Shown: positions 52,467 to 61,273 of the stretch, piece after piece
Layout of the letters: every line of letters starts with the position of its first letter
Numbering within the stretch: position 1 is the stretch's first letter
Source of the DNA: Bin5 sp965261695
GTDB lineage: Bacteria; Chloroflexota; Anaerolineae; Caldilineales; Caldilineaceae
Reading direction: 5' to 3'
NCBI GenBank assembly: GCA_965261695.1
Contig: OZ253474.1
Coordinates: forward strand, 2,356,001-2,420,000
DNA: 64,000 bases
Position numbers and translations under genes: made by a program
Notes under the pieces: model-generated
What the model was told of the DNA's origin: nothing
Seen by the model: the letters and a program-made list of their open reading frames with translations, nothing else
Database searches by the model: none

Positions 52467-52775
52467 ATGACACGGGGCACAGTAATTAACTCGACTCGAG
52501 ACCATATTTGGGATTATCAGTCGGGGCCAACTCGAAACAGAAACAGTGAACTTCATCCAGATTTTGTAAGCCAACGTTTGGTAATTGGCGCAGGTTTGGA
52601 GATTTCTAGATCGGATTTGGGAGCAACTTATTTGGAGTGGGTGCAAGCCATGTTTGACCCAGACCTCACTCAGGCAGAGCATGGCGATCTTCACAATCTT
52701 TATCTACACCTTCTTCGATGCCACGGCGTCATTGAAAATGAGCCTCGGTTTCGATGGGTGGGATTAAGACCCTGA
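52467..52775 (+). CDS. Small hypothetical protein (transposon cargo)
   Basis: A 102-residue protein from ATG 52467, preceded by AAAAGGA. It begins MTRGTVINSTRDHIWDYQSG and contains ISRSDLGATYLEWVQAMFDPDL and HGDLHNLYLHLLRCHGVI. No family is recognised. It ends seven bases before the right inverted end of the outer transposon, so it is the last cargo gene. Homologues next to IS1595-type ends would support a link to transposition or to R-M control. Confidence 0.55.
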   Translation: MTRGTVINSTRDHIWDYQSGPTRNRNSELHPDFVSQRLVIGAGLEISRSDLGATYLEWVQAMFDPDLTQAEHGDLHNLYLHLLRCHGVIENEPRFRWVGLRP

Positions 52776-52807
52776 CTGCAACTTGTCTACTTTCGTATAT
52801 AATTTCC

Positions 52808-53251
52808 AAACCAAAGTAGCACACTCTGAAATCTTTTGCTTTGGACAGGGAACAGATGCCTAAATGACCTGTTTTTGCAGGAGGAATTTGTGGCTGCGCC
52901 GGCGTCTTGGAGGGAACTAAGGTGGGATCACATCGAGAACCGGCTTCTTTCTGGATTGCGTATTGCGTAAGGGCAGGCGAGACGGCCACGATTCGATTGC
53001 ATTGTTGGCCCGAAAAGTCCCGGTTTCGGACGAGATTCAGATTCGTGCGAGAAGGAGTTTTTCAGGAGCAGCCTTCCCTCCTGAAAATCCCGATTCAGAC
53101 ACTGCAGTCTCTTGACATTTCGGGGCAAGTCCAGATTCTTGATTCTTCTATTTATTTGACAGGAAACGAGCGTTCAAGTATGCCACACTGTGGGGATGAG
53201 ATGCTCTTCAGGCCTATCCAACCCACTTTCCCTTAAATTCAAGGCAGCGCT
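52808..53251. other. 444-bp region between transposon and sugar-uptake operon
   Basis: It starts with the target repeat AAACCAAA and the right half of the interrupted 91-bp repeat (to about 52860). The rest has no supported gene. It must hold the promoter of the plus-strand permease operon starting at 53252, but I could not fix the hexamers. AAGG lies a few bases before that start. Confidence 0.5.
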
Positions 53252-54232
53252 ATGCGAGAAGACGCCACCATAGGCGCCGCGCTGGTTTCGGAAGCGCCCG
53301 GGCGCTTGCGCGGCTGGCGGATGCGGCTGATCAAGGAGATGCGCCTCAATGGGCAGCTCTATGTGATGATCCTGCCGGTCCTGGTCGGCTTTTTCTTCTT
53401 TCGCTTCTATCCACTCTACGGCCTGCAGATCGCCTTCAAAGACTACAACATCGTCGCCGGGGTGCGGGGCAGCGAGTGGGTGGGGCTGGAGAACTTTCTC
53501 AAGTTCTTTGAGGACCCCTTCTTTTTCCGCGTCGTAAAGAACACGGTCGTGCTCGGCTTCTTGACGCTCGTGATCTCGTACCCGCTGCCGATCGTCTTTG
53601 CGGTGCTGATCAACGAGGTCAAACAGCAGCACGGCTTTTTCAAGCGCGTGACCCAATCGATCAGCTACCTGCCGCACTTTATTGCCGTGGTGGTGATCGT
53701 CGGCCTGATCTACGACTTCTTCAGCTTCGACGGCATCGTCAACCAGATGGCGGTCGCCCTGACCGGCGAGAAGTGGCGCATCCTCGGCACTTCGGCCTGG
53801 TTTCGCCCGCTCTACATCGGCTCGGTCCTGTGGCAGGGCATCGGCTGGGGATCGATCATCTTCCTGGCGGCTTTGACAAGCATTCCGCCCGAACATTATG
53901 AAGCGGCGATCGTGGACGGCGCCTCGCGCTGGCAGCGCATCCGCTACGTTACGCTGCCCGGCCTGTTGCCCGTCATCAACGTTACGCTGATCCTCTCGGT
54001 GGCGACGATTGTCTCGGTCGGATTCGAAAGAGCGTTCCTGCTGCAACAACCGGCCACCTACAGCGTGTCGGATGTCATCGCCACCTACGTCTACCGCCGC
54101 GGCCTGATCAAGTTCGATTTCAGTTACGGCGCGGCGATCGGGATGTTCGACTCGATCATCGCCTTCATGTTGGTCATCGCGGCCAACTACATCGTAAAAC
54201 GAACCAATGCCGACCGCGAGGGGCTGTGGTAG
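53252..54232 (+). CDS. Carbohydrate ABC transporter permease, LplB type
   Basis: A 326-residue permease of the LplB/YtcP-associated CUT1 group, often for complex or pectin-derived oligosaccharides. It has six predicted helices (first LYVMILPVLVGFFFFRFYPL), the group mark YGLQIAFKDYNIVAGV and the EAA loop HYEAAIVDGASRWQRIRYVTLPGL at about residue 228. It starts at ATG 53252. It is the first of a plus-strand LplB-LplC-binding-protein operon; no ATPase is present. Confidence 0.92.
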   Translation: MREDATIGAALVSEAPGRLRGWRMRLIKEMRLNGQLYVMILPVLVGFFFFRFYPLYGLQIAFKDYNIVAGVRGSEWVGLENFLKFFEDPFFFRVVKNTVVLGFLTLVISYPLPIVFAVLINEVKQQHGFFKRVTQSISYLPHFIAVVVIVGLIYDFFSFDGIVNQMAVALTGEKWRILGTSAWFRPLYIGSVLWQGIGWGSIIFLAALTSIPPEHYEAAIVDGASRWQRIRYVTLPGLLPVINVTLILSVATIVSVGFERAFLLQQPATYSVSDVIATYVYRRGLIKFDFSYGAAIGMFDSIIAFMLVIAANYIVKRTNADREGLW

Positions 54233-54245
54233 CCAGGAGTAAACC

Positions 54246-55124
54246 GTGCATACGCTGAGAAAGATGCAGTTGTTCGACTACCTGAACTACCTGTTCCTGA
54301 TCGGCTTCAGTTGCCTGATGCTCTACCCGTTGCTCTACGTCTTTTCGATCTCGGTGAGCGACGGCGAAGCGGTGTGGAGACAGGCGGTCAAGCTGTTCCC
54401 GATCGGCTTCAACCTGGAACCATACGAGGCGATTGCGCGCTCGAACGCGGTCGTGCGCGCCTACCGCAACTCGATCACCTACACCGTGCTCGGCACCGCC
54501 TTCACGCTCATCGCCTGCCTGCTGGCGGCCTACCCGCTGTCCGAGCCGCGCTTCCGCCTGCGCGGCCCGATCAGCCTGATCCTGGGGTTGACGCTCTTCT
54601 TTTCCGCTGGCCTGATCCCCACCTACCTGGCCTACCAGAGCTACGGCCTGCTCAACACGATCTGGGTCATCACGCTGCCGGTTGCCTTCAACTTCTGGTT
54701 CATCATCCTGGTGCGGGCCAATATCTCAATGATCCCGCGCGAGCTGAAGGAGGCCGCCCGCGTTGACGGCGCCAGCGACTTTCGCATCCTGTTGCAGATC
54801 ATCGTGCCCCTGTCGAAACCGATCCTTGCGACCATCGCCCTGTTTGTTGCCGTCGCCATCTGGAATGACTTCTTCAACCCGCTGCTCTATCTCAACAACT
54901 CGGAAAAGTTCCCCCTGACGATCATGCTGCGGCGGATGCTGATCCGGGGCGCGACAGGGGACGTGGTGCAGGGGAACTACGCCGACACATTGCAGGCCAA
55001 AGCCTTCTTCAGACAGGTCAAGATGGCAACCGTCGTTGTGACCACCGCCCCGATTCTGCTCGTCTATCCCTTCGTGCAGAAGTACTTTGTCAAAGGGACG
55101 CTCGTCGGCGCGATCAAAGGCTAA
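54246..55124 (+). CDS. Carbohydrate ABC transporter permease, LplC type
   Basis: A 292-residue second permease, starting at GTG 54246 with CCAGGAG shortly upstream. It has helices (YLFLIGFSCLMLYPLLYVF; LILGLTLFFSAGLIPTYLAY) and the EAA loop ELKEAARVDGASDFRILLQIIVPLSKP. The LplC-type end (FVQKYFVKGTLVGAIKG) is exact for the group. It lies 13 bases after the LplB-type gene. Confidence 0.93.
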   Translation: MHTLRKMQLFDYLNYLFLIGFSCLMLYPLLYVFSISVSDGEAVWRQAVKLFPIGFNLEPYEAIARSNAVVRAYRNSITYTVLGTAFTLIACLLAAYPLSEPRFRLRGPISLILGLTLFFSAGLIPTYLAYQSYGLLNTIWVITLPVAFNFWFIILVRANISMIPRELKEAARVDGASDFRILLQIIVPLSKPILATIALFVAVAIWNDFFNPLLYLNNSEKFPLTIMLRRMLIRGATGDVVQGNYADTLQAKAFFRQVKMATVVVTTAPILLVYPFVQKYFVKGTLVGAIKG

Positions 55125-55226
55125 ACCCTGGGGCGCAAGCGCCGCGCCTTTTCTTGCGCAGTACGGAATACAAAAGCTCGCATTCACGATCTATTCACTT
55201 TGCATCCACCATTGAGGAGAAGAAAA

Positions 55227-56894
55227 ATGAAGAGATTCAGCCTATCTTCATCCGTTTGCCTGCTCATCGTCTTGAGCATCCTGGCAGTGGGCTGCGTTCC
55301 AGCGCAACCGATGGCCGCCGAGCCTGACGAACTGATGCTGGAGTTGATGATTGCGCCCGAAGGCGTCTTCGGCGACATCACGCCCGAGACCTACTCGATG
55401 CAGTTGCTGGCCGAGCGCACCGGCTTCAACTTCGCCTTCCGCCAGATCCCGCGCGAGTTCCTCGGCGAGCGCATCGCCACCACGCTGGCTTCGGGCGACC
55501 TGCCGGACATCATGCAGCTCGGCGTGCCCGCCGACTCCACCGGCACGCCGATGGACATCGCGCACCAGTTCGGCCCGCAAGGGCTGTTCGTCTCGCTGAG
55601 CGAGTACATCGAGGCCGGCAAGATGCCCAACCTTGCCGCCGAGATGGAAAGACAGCCGGACATGGAGCGCCTGATGACCTCGCCCGACGGCAACATCTAC
55701 GGCGTGCCGCAGGTCAGACGGCTGCGCCAGCTGCGGCCGTGGCTGCAGTTGCGGGCCGACCTGATCGAGCAGTGCGGCATCATTGAGGACAGATGGAATG
55801 GCAATTGGGAGGCCGTTCAGACGGTGGACGACCTCAAGACCGCGATGCTGTGCCTGCAGGAGCAGCTGGGCGGCAAACCGGTCCTCTCCAGCCGCAGCGG
55901 CTTCACCGGCCACGCCGGCAACTGGGCCAAATGGCTGGGCACCGACCTAACGGTCTACTACAACCCGTACACCGAGCAGTACGAGTACGGTCCGCTGATG
56001 GACCGCTTCCGCACGATGGTCGAGTTTATGAACTGGATGTGGGAGAGCGGCGTCCTGCATCCCGAATACGCCACCATGAGCGACCCGGACTGGGAGACGC
56101 TGGCCCGCGGCACCTGCGAGGCGGGCGCGATTCTTGAGAACACCGGCTGGCACTTCTACTCCTGCGTCGACAACGCGGGCATCGACCAGGGCAAGTTCTA
56201 CCCGGTCATGTCGCTGACAGTCGACGGCGAAAAGATCCTCTGGCCCGCGCCTTCGAATGTATGGCTCGGCAGCCCGCTGGTCATCTCAGGCTCCTCCTCG
56301 CAGGCGGAGACCGACGCCGCCGTCTGGCTGATCGACTACCTGTTCAGCACCGAGGGCCGCTTCCTGATCTACCAGGGCAAAGAGGGCGTTGATTGGACCT
56401 ATCGCGCCGACGGCAGCAAGTGCTACACCGACACGATTCTGCGCCATCCCAGCCTCAAGGAAAAGCACTACTGCGACGGCCAGATCCCCGAATCCCCGCC
56501 CGCGCTGACGAACGAGACGGCCTTCATCAATGACATCGGCTCGCTCGCGCGCGTCTGGTGGCCGGAGGCCGAACCGCACTGGGGCCTGATGGCGGACTGG
56601 CCCGCGCCCGAATTCCCGGACGGCTGGCGCTGGATCGACGATAACTTCATCAATCCCAGCGGCTCCTACGGCGATCCTCTACCTTCCATCGTCCTGAACG
56701 AAGAAGAGTCCGAAGTCGCGGCCAGCCGCGGCACGCCGATCGACACCTATCTGCTCGAAACGATCCAGCAGATGATCGAGGGGCAGATCGAGATCAATGA
56801 CGACACGTGGGGCGAGCTTACCTCCACGATCGAGAACATGGGCGCGCAGGATATCGTAGACGCCTACAACACCGCCCTCACGCGCGCGCAGTAA
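55227..56894 (+). CDS. Carbohydrate-binding lipoprotein, LplA type
   Basis: A 555-residue extracellular solute-binding protein. The signal peptide ends in LAVGC (Cys23), a Sec-type lipobox, unlike the Tat-type binding proteins at the other end of the window. Starting at ATG 55227 behind GAGGAG, it continues LMIAPEGVFGDITPETYSMQLL and has the large-ligand LplA-like length. It follows LplB and LplC types and is closed by an intrinsic terminator at 56935-56976. Confidence 0.92.
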   Translation: MKRFSLSSSVCLLIVLSILAVGCVPAQPMAAEPDELMLELMIAPEGVFGDITPETYSMQLLAERTGFNFAFRQIPREFLGERIATTLASGDLPDIMQLGVPADSTGTPMDIAHQFGPQGLFVSLSEYIEAGKMPNLAAEMERQPDMERLMTSPDGNIYGVPQVRRLRQLRPWLQLRADLIEQCGIIEDRWNGNWEAVQTVDDLKTAMLCLQEQLGGKPVLSSRSGFTGHAGNWAKWLGTDLTVYYNPYTEQYEYGPLMDRFRTMVEFMNWMWESGVLHPEYATMSDPDWETLARGTCEAGAILENTGWHFYSCVDNAGIDQGKFYPVMSLTVDGEKILWPAPSNVWLGSPLVISGSSSQAETDAAVWLIDYLFSTEGRFLIYQGKEGVDWTYRADGSKCYTDTILRHPSLKEKHYCDGQIPESPPALTNETAFINDIGSLARVWWPEAEPHWGLMADWPAPEFPDGWRWIDDNFINPSGSYGDPLPSIVLNEEESEVAASRGTPIDTYLLETIQQMIEGQIEINDDTWGELTSTIENMGAQDIVDAYNTALTRAQ

Positions 56895-56934
56895 CGCTGA
56901 CGAGGCCGCGCAGTGGGCAGCAGGCAATACGAGA

Positions 56935-56976
56935 AGACGCTGGGGACGGCGAGTCGCTGCGTCCCCAGCGTTGCTT
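56935..56976 (+). terminator. Intrinsic terminator after the LplA-type gene
   Basis: A perfect 12-bp stem ACGCTGGGGACG (56935-56946) with CGTCCCCAGCGT (56958-56969), an 11-base loop and a following TGCTTTT. It lies 40 bases after the binding-protein stop and would end or attenuate transcription before the ThuA-like gene. Confidence 0.82.
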
Positions 56977-57002
56977 TTCAAGCGCCAGCGCCGGAGCTAC
57001 AG

Positions 57003-57674
57003 ATGGGCACAGAGCGGACGACACAGAACCCGATCCAATGCGCGGTGATCACCGGCGGGCACGGCTACGACGTGCGCAACTTCCACCGCCTCTTTCGCAG
57101 CCTGCCGGAGGTTGACGCCTACATCCAGCACATGGACGACTTCGCGTCTGGGCGCGCAAGCGTCCGCGACGGCTACGACGCGGCGCTCTTTTACACGATG
57201 CTGATGGAAGGCCCCAGCGACGACGGGCCCTGGTACGCCGGGAAACCCCAGGCGGCATTGGCGCGCCTGGGCGAGACCGCGCAAGGCATCGTCCTCCTGC
57301 ACCACGCCATTCTCGCCTACCCGCAGTGGCCGGTGTGGAGCGAAATGGTCGGCATCGGGGATCGCAGCTTCGGCCACCACCCCGAGCAGACGCTGCGCGT
57401 CGAGATCGCCAACTCCGAGCACCCGATCACCGCCGGCCTGACCGCCTGGGAGATGGATGACGAGACCTACCTGATGGAGGAACCGGACGCGGACAGCGAC
57501 ATCTTCCTGACGGCCGAGCACATCAAGAGCATGCGCGCCATCGCCTGGGCGAGGATGCACAAGCGCGCCCGCGTCGTCTGCATCCAATCCGGGCACGACA
57601 ACCTCAGCTGGGCCAACCCCAACTTCGGCGAGATTCTGGCCCGGGCCATCCACTGGACAGCCCGAAGAATCTGA
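57003..57674 (+). CDS. ThuA-like (GATase1-like) protein
   Basis: A 223-residue protein of the ThuA type (class I glutamine-amidotransferase-like fold): VITGGHGYDVRNFHRLFRSL, GIVLLHHAILAYPQWPVWSEMVG, HPITAGLTAWEMDDETYLM and CIQSGHDNLSWANPNFGEIL. ThuA members accompany sugar catabolism, and some are linked to keto-sugar or trehalose use. GGAG lies six bases before ATG 57003. The next gene follows after 37 bases, so it is part of a plus-strand catabolic run. Confidence 0.85.
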   Translation: MGTERTTQNPIQCAVITGGHGYDVRNFHRLFRSLPEVDAYIQHMDDFASGRASVRDGYDAALFYTMLMEGPSDDGPWYAGKPQAALARLGETAQGIVLLHHAILAYPQWPVWSEMVGIGDRSFGHHPEQTLRVEIANSEHPITAGLTAWEMDDETYLMEEPDADSDIFLTAEHIKSMRAIAWARMHKRARVVCIQSGHDNLSWANPNFGEILARAIHWTARRI

Positions 57675-57711
57675 TGCCCTGACGCAATGCCAAACGCGGG
57701 GAGACGGCCTC

Positions 57712-58662
57712 ATGCGCGCATTGGTGACAAGACTCAGGCCCGACAGAACACGCGAGAAAGTCCTGGTCAACGACTGGCCCGAGCCGCAAGGCCCGACAGG
57801 CAACCAGATCAGATCGCAAACGATCTATTCGGGCATCACCAACGGCACCGAGCACAACGACCTGGTCGGCGGCAACTATGCGCACGCGGACGGCGCCCTG
57901 CCGGCGGGCTGGGGCTATCAGCAGGTGGGGCGCGTGATCGAAACCGGCCCCGACGCAGCCCAACTGGCAGTCGGCGACCTGGTATACATCAACGCCGACC
58001 ACATGGAATATGTGGTGACGCGTGAAGACGGCCTGCTCATCAAGCTGCCGCAGGAGGTGGACCTCACGCACGCCGCGCTCTTCGGCATGACCGGTGTGGC
58101 GATGCACTCCTGCCGCCACGCCGATCTGCGCATGGGCGAACGCGTTTTGATCGTCGGCCAGGGCTTTATCGGCCAGATGGCAGCCCAGATCGCCAACGCC
58201 ATGGGCGCATGCGTCGCGGTCTGCGAAATCGACCGCCGCCGCCTCGAACTGGCGCGACAGATCGGCGCGGCTGAGGAGGTGTTCGACGTCGCCGGTGACG
58301 GCTGGAAGAGACAGATCGCCGACGGCGCATTCGATGCGCTCATCGACGCGGCGGGCGTCGAGGGCATGGAGGACCGGCTGATTCGCGCGCTCAAGAGTCG
58401 CGGCAGACTGATGCTCATCGCCGGCCGCTTCAACGTCCACTACACCTTCAATCTGGGTCAAGCGCACGAGATCACAATCAGGCAGAACAGCGGCTACGAC
58501 CGCGACGACCTGGCGAACCTGTGCCGGCTCGTCGGCCGGGGATTGATCAGGATCGCGCCGCTGCTCCAGGATGTCGTGTCGGTGGCGGGCGCGCAGCGCG
58601 TTTACGACACCCTGCGCGACGCCCCGCATCAACTGTTGGGCACGGTCTTCGTGTGGGAATGA
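57712..58662 (+). CDS. Medium-chain (MDR) dehydrogenase-like oxidoreductase 2
   Basis: A 316-residue MDR protein with cofactor motif IVGQGFIGQ at about 144-152 and the N-terminal TIYSGITNGTEHNDLVGG, which mirrors SAGTE in the protein at 37797-38810. The classical zinc ligands are not evident. It lies between ThuA-like and propeller genes, suggesting oxidation of a sugar to a keto-derivative. GGGGAG precedes ATG 57712. Confidence 0.87.
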   Translation: MRALVTRLRPDRTREKVLVNDWPEPQGPTGNQIRSQTIYSGITNGTEHNDLVGGNYAHADGALPAGWGYQQVGRVIETGPDAAQLAVGDLVYINADHMEYVVTREDGLLIKLPQEVDLTHAALFGMTGVAMHSCRHADLRMGERVLIVGQGFIGQMAAQIANAMGACVAVCEIDRRRLELARQIGAAEEVFDVAGDGWKRQIADGAFDALIDAAGVEGMEDRLIRALKSRGRLMLIAGRFNVHYTFNLGQAHEITIRQNSGYDRDDLANLCRLVGRGLIRIAPLLQDVVSVAGAQRVYDTLRDAPHQLLGTVFVWE

Positions 58663-58690
58663 GCCGCTACGCAAGCGAGGAGGACGAGCC

Positions 58691-60121
58691 ATGACGCTCA
58701 ACCTGCTTTTCATGTCGCCTGAGGACGTACACGAACCGCGCGGGCGGCTGCAAACCGGCGGCTGCACGCTCCGCAAAGATCCCGACCCACCCCAGGGGCT
58801 GGAGGAGGACCTGAACGAATTCGCGCAAGACCTCGCTTTCACCACCCTGCAGGAGCAGGACGGCGCGATCCATGTCTGGTATAGCCTGCGCCGCAGCCGC
58901 GAGCGCTTCCTCGCCGAGCACCTGAGCGCCGAACAGGCGAGCGCACGCAGCCACTCCGAAAGCGCCAAGACCTTCAGCCTCACGCGCCGCGGCTGGGATC
59001 CCGCCAAGATGAAGTGGCAGGTGTGCTATGCGCGCACGCACGACGGCATCCACTTCGAGCGGCCCGAACTCGGCATCGTCGCCGACGCCCAATCGCCCAA
59101 TGCGCTGATCGACCATGGCGGCATCTTCTCGGTCATGCGCAACGAGGACGCCGACCGCGACCGGCGCTATGCCATGCTCCACACCGGCTGGGGGCCTGCG
59201 CTCGCTGACAAGGCGAGGCCAGGCTTTCACCCGGTTCACAACGCCGGCGCAGCCTTCTCTGCGGACGGTCTGCACTGGCAAGAGTGGGCGCACGGCCCCG
59301 CCTTCGGCGACGGCAACGACGCGTTCTCCGCGATCTACGACCCGCGCGCCCGGAAATACCGCTGCTATCAGGCCGTGCTGCGCCCCTACCACTTCGCCTA
59401 CCCCGACAGCATCGGCGCCAACGACCCCCGCGGGCAACGGCGCGTGCTCGCCATCCGCAGCAGCGATGACGGCGTCCGCTGGTCGCGGCTCGAAAATTTC
59501 ATCGAACCGGACGCAGACGACCCGCCGGAGCTTGAATTCTACATGTTCACCGTGTTCCCCTATCGCGACCGCTTCGTCGGGCTGATGCGCAACTACGCCC
59601 GCAGCCCGCTCATGATCGGCGAACACGGGCCCCACATCTCCTACGAGTGGTGGGTCAGCCATGATGGAGTCCGCTGGCAACGGCCGGCGCGCGAGATGCA
59701 CGTGGGCGTCTTCACCACCTGCACGCCCTTTGTCGTCGCTGACCGCTTATGCTTTCTTGAGTACAACACCATGCAGCGCTACAGCACGCCGGTCGATCGC
59801 ATCACCTGGGTCGGAGCGCAGTCGAACGCCGAGTTCTCCTCGTCCCTGTTCAAGATGCCGGCGCGCCCCCTGACGGTCAACCTCCAGAGCGGCACCGGCA
59901 CACTCCTGCCCGACCAGGCCTACGTGATGGTGGAGGTGCGGCAACCGGACGGCCACGTGATCGAGGGCTATGAGCGCGAAAGATGTCTCTATATTGACGT
60001 GGATGGCACGACGCTGCCGCTGCGCTGGGGCGAGAAGGACACGACCGGCCTGGCGGGACGCGACGTCTGCCTGCGGTTCTCCCTGCGCGACGCGCGCGTC
60101 TATGCCGTGAACGAGTCTTGA
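58691..60121 (+). CDS. Beta-propeller glycosidase-like protein (GH32/43/68-like fold)
   Basis: A 476-residue protein starting at ATG 58691 behind GAGGAGG. Several blades with Asp-box-like turns are seen: YARTHDGIHFERPELGIV, AAFSADGLHWQEWAHG, IRSSDDGVRWSRLENFIEP, WVSHDGVRWQRPAR. These are typical of five-bladed glycosidase-like proteins. The C-terminal domain is beta-rich (VMVEVRQPDGHVIEGYERERCLYI). There is no signal peptide. I cannot assign family or catalytic residues with certainty; it probably handles the sugar brought in by the Lpl-type importer. Confidence 0.75.
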   Translation: MTLNLLFMSPEDVHEPRGRLQTGGCTLRKDPDPPQGLEEDLNEFAQDLAFTTLQEQDGAIHVWYSLRRSRERFLAEHLSAEQASARSHSESAKTFSLTRRGWDPAKMKWQVCYARTHDGIHFERPELGIVADAQSPNALIDHGGIFSVMRNEDADRDRRYAMLHTGWGPALADKARPGFHPVHNAGAAFSADGLHWQEWAHGPAFGDGNDAFSAIYDPRARKYRCYQAVLRPYHFAYPDSIGANDPRGQRRVLAIRSSDDGVRWSRLENFIEPDADDPPELEFYMFTVFPYRDRFVGLMRNYARSPLMIGEHGPHISYEWWVSHDGVRWQRPAREMHVGVFTTCTPFVVADRLCFLEYNTMQRYSTPVDRITWVGAQSNAEFSSSLFKMPARPLTVNLQSGTGTLLPDQAYVMVEVRQPDGHVIEGYERERCLYIDVDGTTLPLRWGEKDTTGLAGRDVCLRFSLRDARVYAVNES

Positions 60122-60374
60122 CAGCGGGAAGACCGGCCCGGAGCCGAGCCATGACACCGATGAAGATTGGAACGAACGAAATGATCCGGCTTCCGCAGCC
60201 GCAATGCGTGTTATCACATCACGACGGATGGGGTGCGTCAATACGGGCGTATTGCTATCGGGGGGTTGCTGACGGCGCTGCCGCAAACATATTCTGATGG
60301 CGCTTTGGAATCTATTTGCCCGAACTTTGGCGCGTTAAAGGCGGGGGCGGCGCATTCAACGATCACAGTCCGGC

Positions 60375-61112
60375 CTACAGGATCGGCGGCTCGTCAGCAT
60401 AGTACTCATCGCGCAGCGAATCGGCCTGGGCGATCCAGCTGACGAAGTCGAGGTGATCGCCCGCCTGATGCGCCGGAATGATGCGCGCCAGTTCGTCCGG
60501 CGCCGTCTCTGCCAACTGCCGGAAGGTGAAGATGCCGGCGGCGAAGAGTTCATCTTCGTACAGGTGATCGACACCGTCGATGCGGGTCAGGTCTGCGGGC
60601 AGAGGCCCATCGTAGACCGCTCCGACCCGATCGTTCCCTTTCGCCAACTTGCGCGCCTGGTCGATCCAGGCATGGGTGTTGCTGCTGGGCAGCGCTCTGG
60701 TGATCTGTTGCAGGGACTCGGCGTCCGCACGGGAAAGCTGATGCCAGGTAAAGATGCCGACCCGGTACAGAAGCTGCTCGTAGAGATCGCCGATGCCGTG
60801 GATGGCGGTGAGATTGTCCGGCCGGTTGGCAAGAGGCTGCCCTTTGCGGCGTTTTGCGCGTGCGCGCTTGCCTTCCGCGGCCTGTGGCCGCGCATCCTCC
60901 TGGGAGCGCCGGCGGGGCGCAGTTGTATCGCCAGCAACGGTCGGCGCGGCCCGCTCCTCCATCTGGTAGCTTCCCCTGGCGCCGGGCGACGCCATCGCCA
61001 GATCGATGCGCCTGCGCCGGCCCCGATACCACACCCATTCAACCAGGGTCGAGGTGATCCAGCCGAACAACAAGCCAATCAATATATACCCGAACAGACT
61101 CGTCAGTTCCAT
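60375..61112 (-). CDS. Membrane-anchored protein with two helix-hairpin-helix-like (DUF4332-type) repeats
   Basis: A 245-residue protein with an N-terminal membrane helix (LFGYILIGLLFGWITSTLVEWVWY), a basic low-complexity linker (residues 35-95) and two related domains (LTAIHGIGDLYEQLLYRVGIFTWHQLSRAD; LTRIDGVDHLYEDELFAAGIFTFRQLAETA). The GIG/GVD turns resemble helix-hairpin-helix folds that bind nucleic acid or act as structural modules. Function unknown. ATG 61112 is at a natural boundary. Confidence 0.78.
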   Translation of the reverse strand: MELTSLFGYILIGLLFGWITSTLVEWVWYRGRRRRIDLAMASPGARGSYQMEERAAPTVAGDTTAPRRRSQEDARPQAAEGKRARAKRRKGQPLANRPDNLTAIHGIGDLYEQLLYRVGIFTWHQLSRADAESLQQITRALPSSNTHAWIDQARKLAKGNDRVGAVYDGPLPADLTRIDGVDHLYEDELFAAGIFTFRQLAETAPDELARIIPAHQAGDHLDFVSWIAQADSLRDEYYADEPPIL

Positions 61113-61273
61113 ACGTCCCCCCCGCGCGCCACAGCGAAAAGAGGCCAGCCTATACCGAGTTGAAGCGTGAATTGCACACTCTCTTTTCGCCTCTTTAAAG
61201 TGTATCCCGCCGCCAAACGGTTGTCAAAACGCTCTGCTGTGGTCCAGGTGAGGAGCGCCGTATGCGCTGCGGT

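Larger units (their letters stand above)
44720..52807 (+). mobile_element. IS1595-family transposon carrying a restriction-modification fusion, 8088 bp
   Basis: Inverted ends at 44720-44745 and 52782-52807 match at 23 of 26 positions (left GGGAATTACATACCAAAG, right complement GGAAATTATATACGAAAG). The flanking 8-bp direct repeat AAACCAAA (44712-44719 and 52808-52815) is the size expected for IS1595-type transposition. Contents in order, all on plus: transposase, R-M-S gene, two small genes. Two later insertions (45764-48209 and 48351-49604) lie inside. Without them the element would be about 4.4 kb. It is AT-richer than the surrounding chromosome, which indicates recent arrival. Confidence 0.88.

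Noticed and set aside
44629..52853. Flanking direct repeats as attachment sites of an integrative element
   Set aside because: The repeats are explained by a 91-bp tandem repeat interrupted by the transposon; there is no integrase gene, and true 8-bp target repeats lie inside.
52907..53236. Plus-strand open frame of 109 codons
   Set aside because: No RBS, no protein-like pattern, lies in the leader of the permease operon.
57604..59007. Long minus-strand open frame (467 codons)
   Set aside because: Antisense to the MDR and propeller genes, which have clear motifs; shadow in GC-rich DNA.
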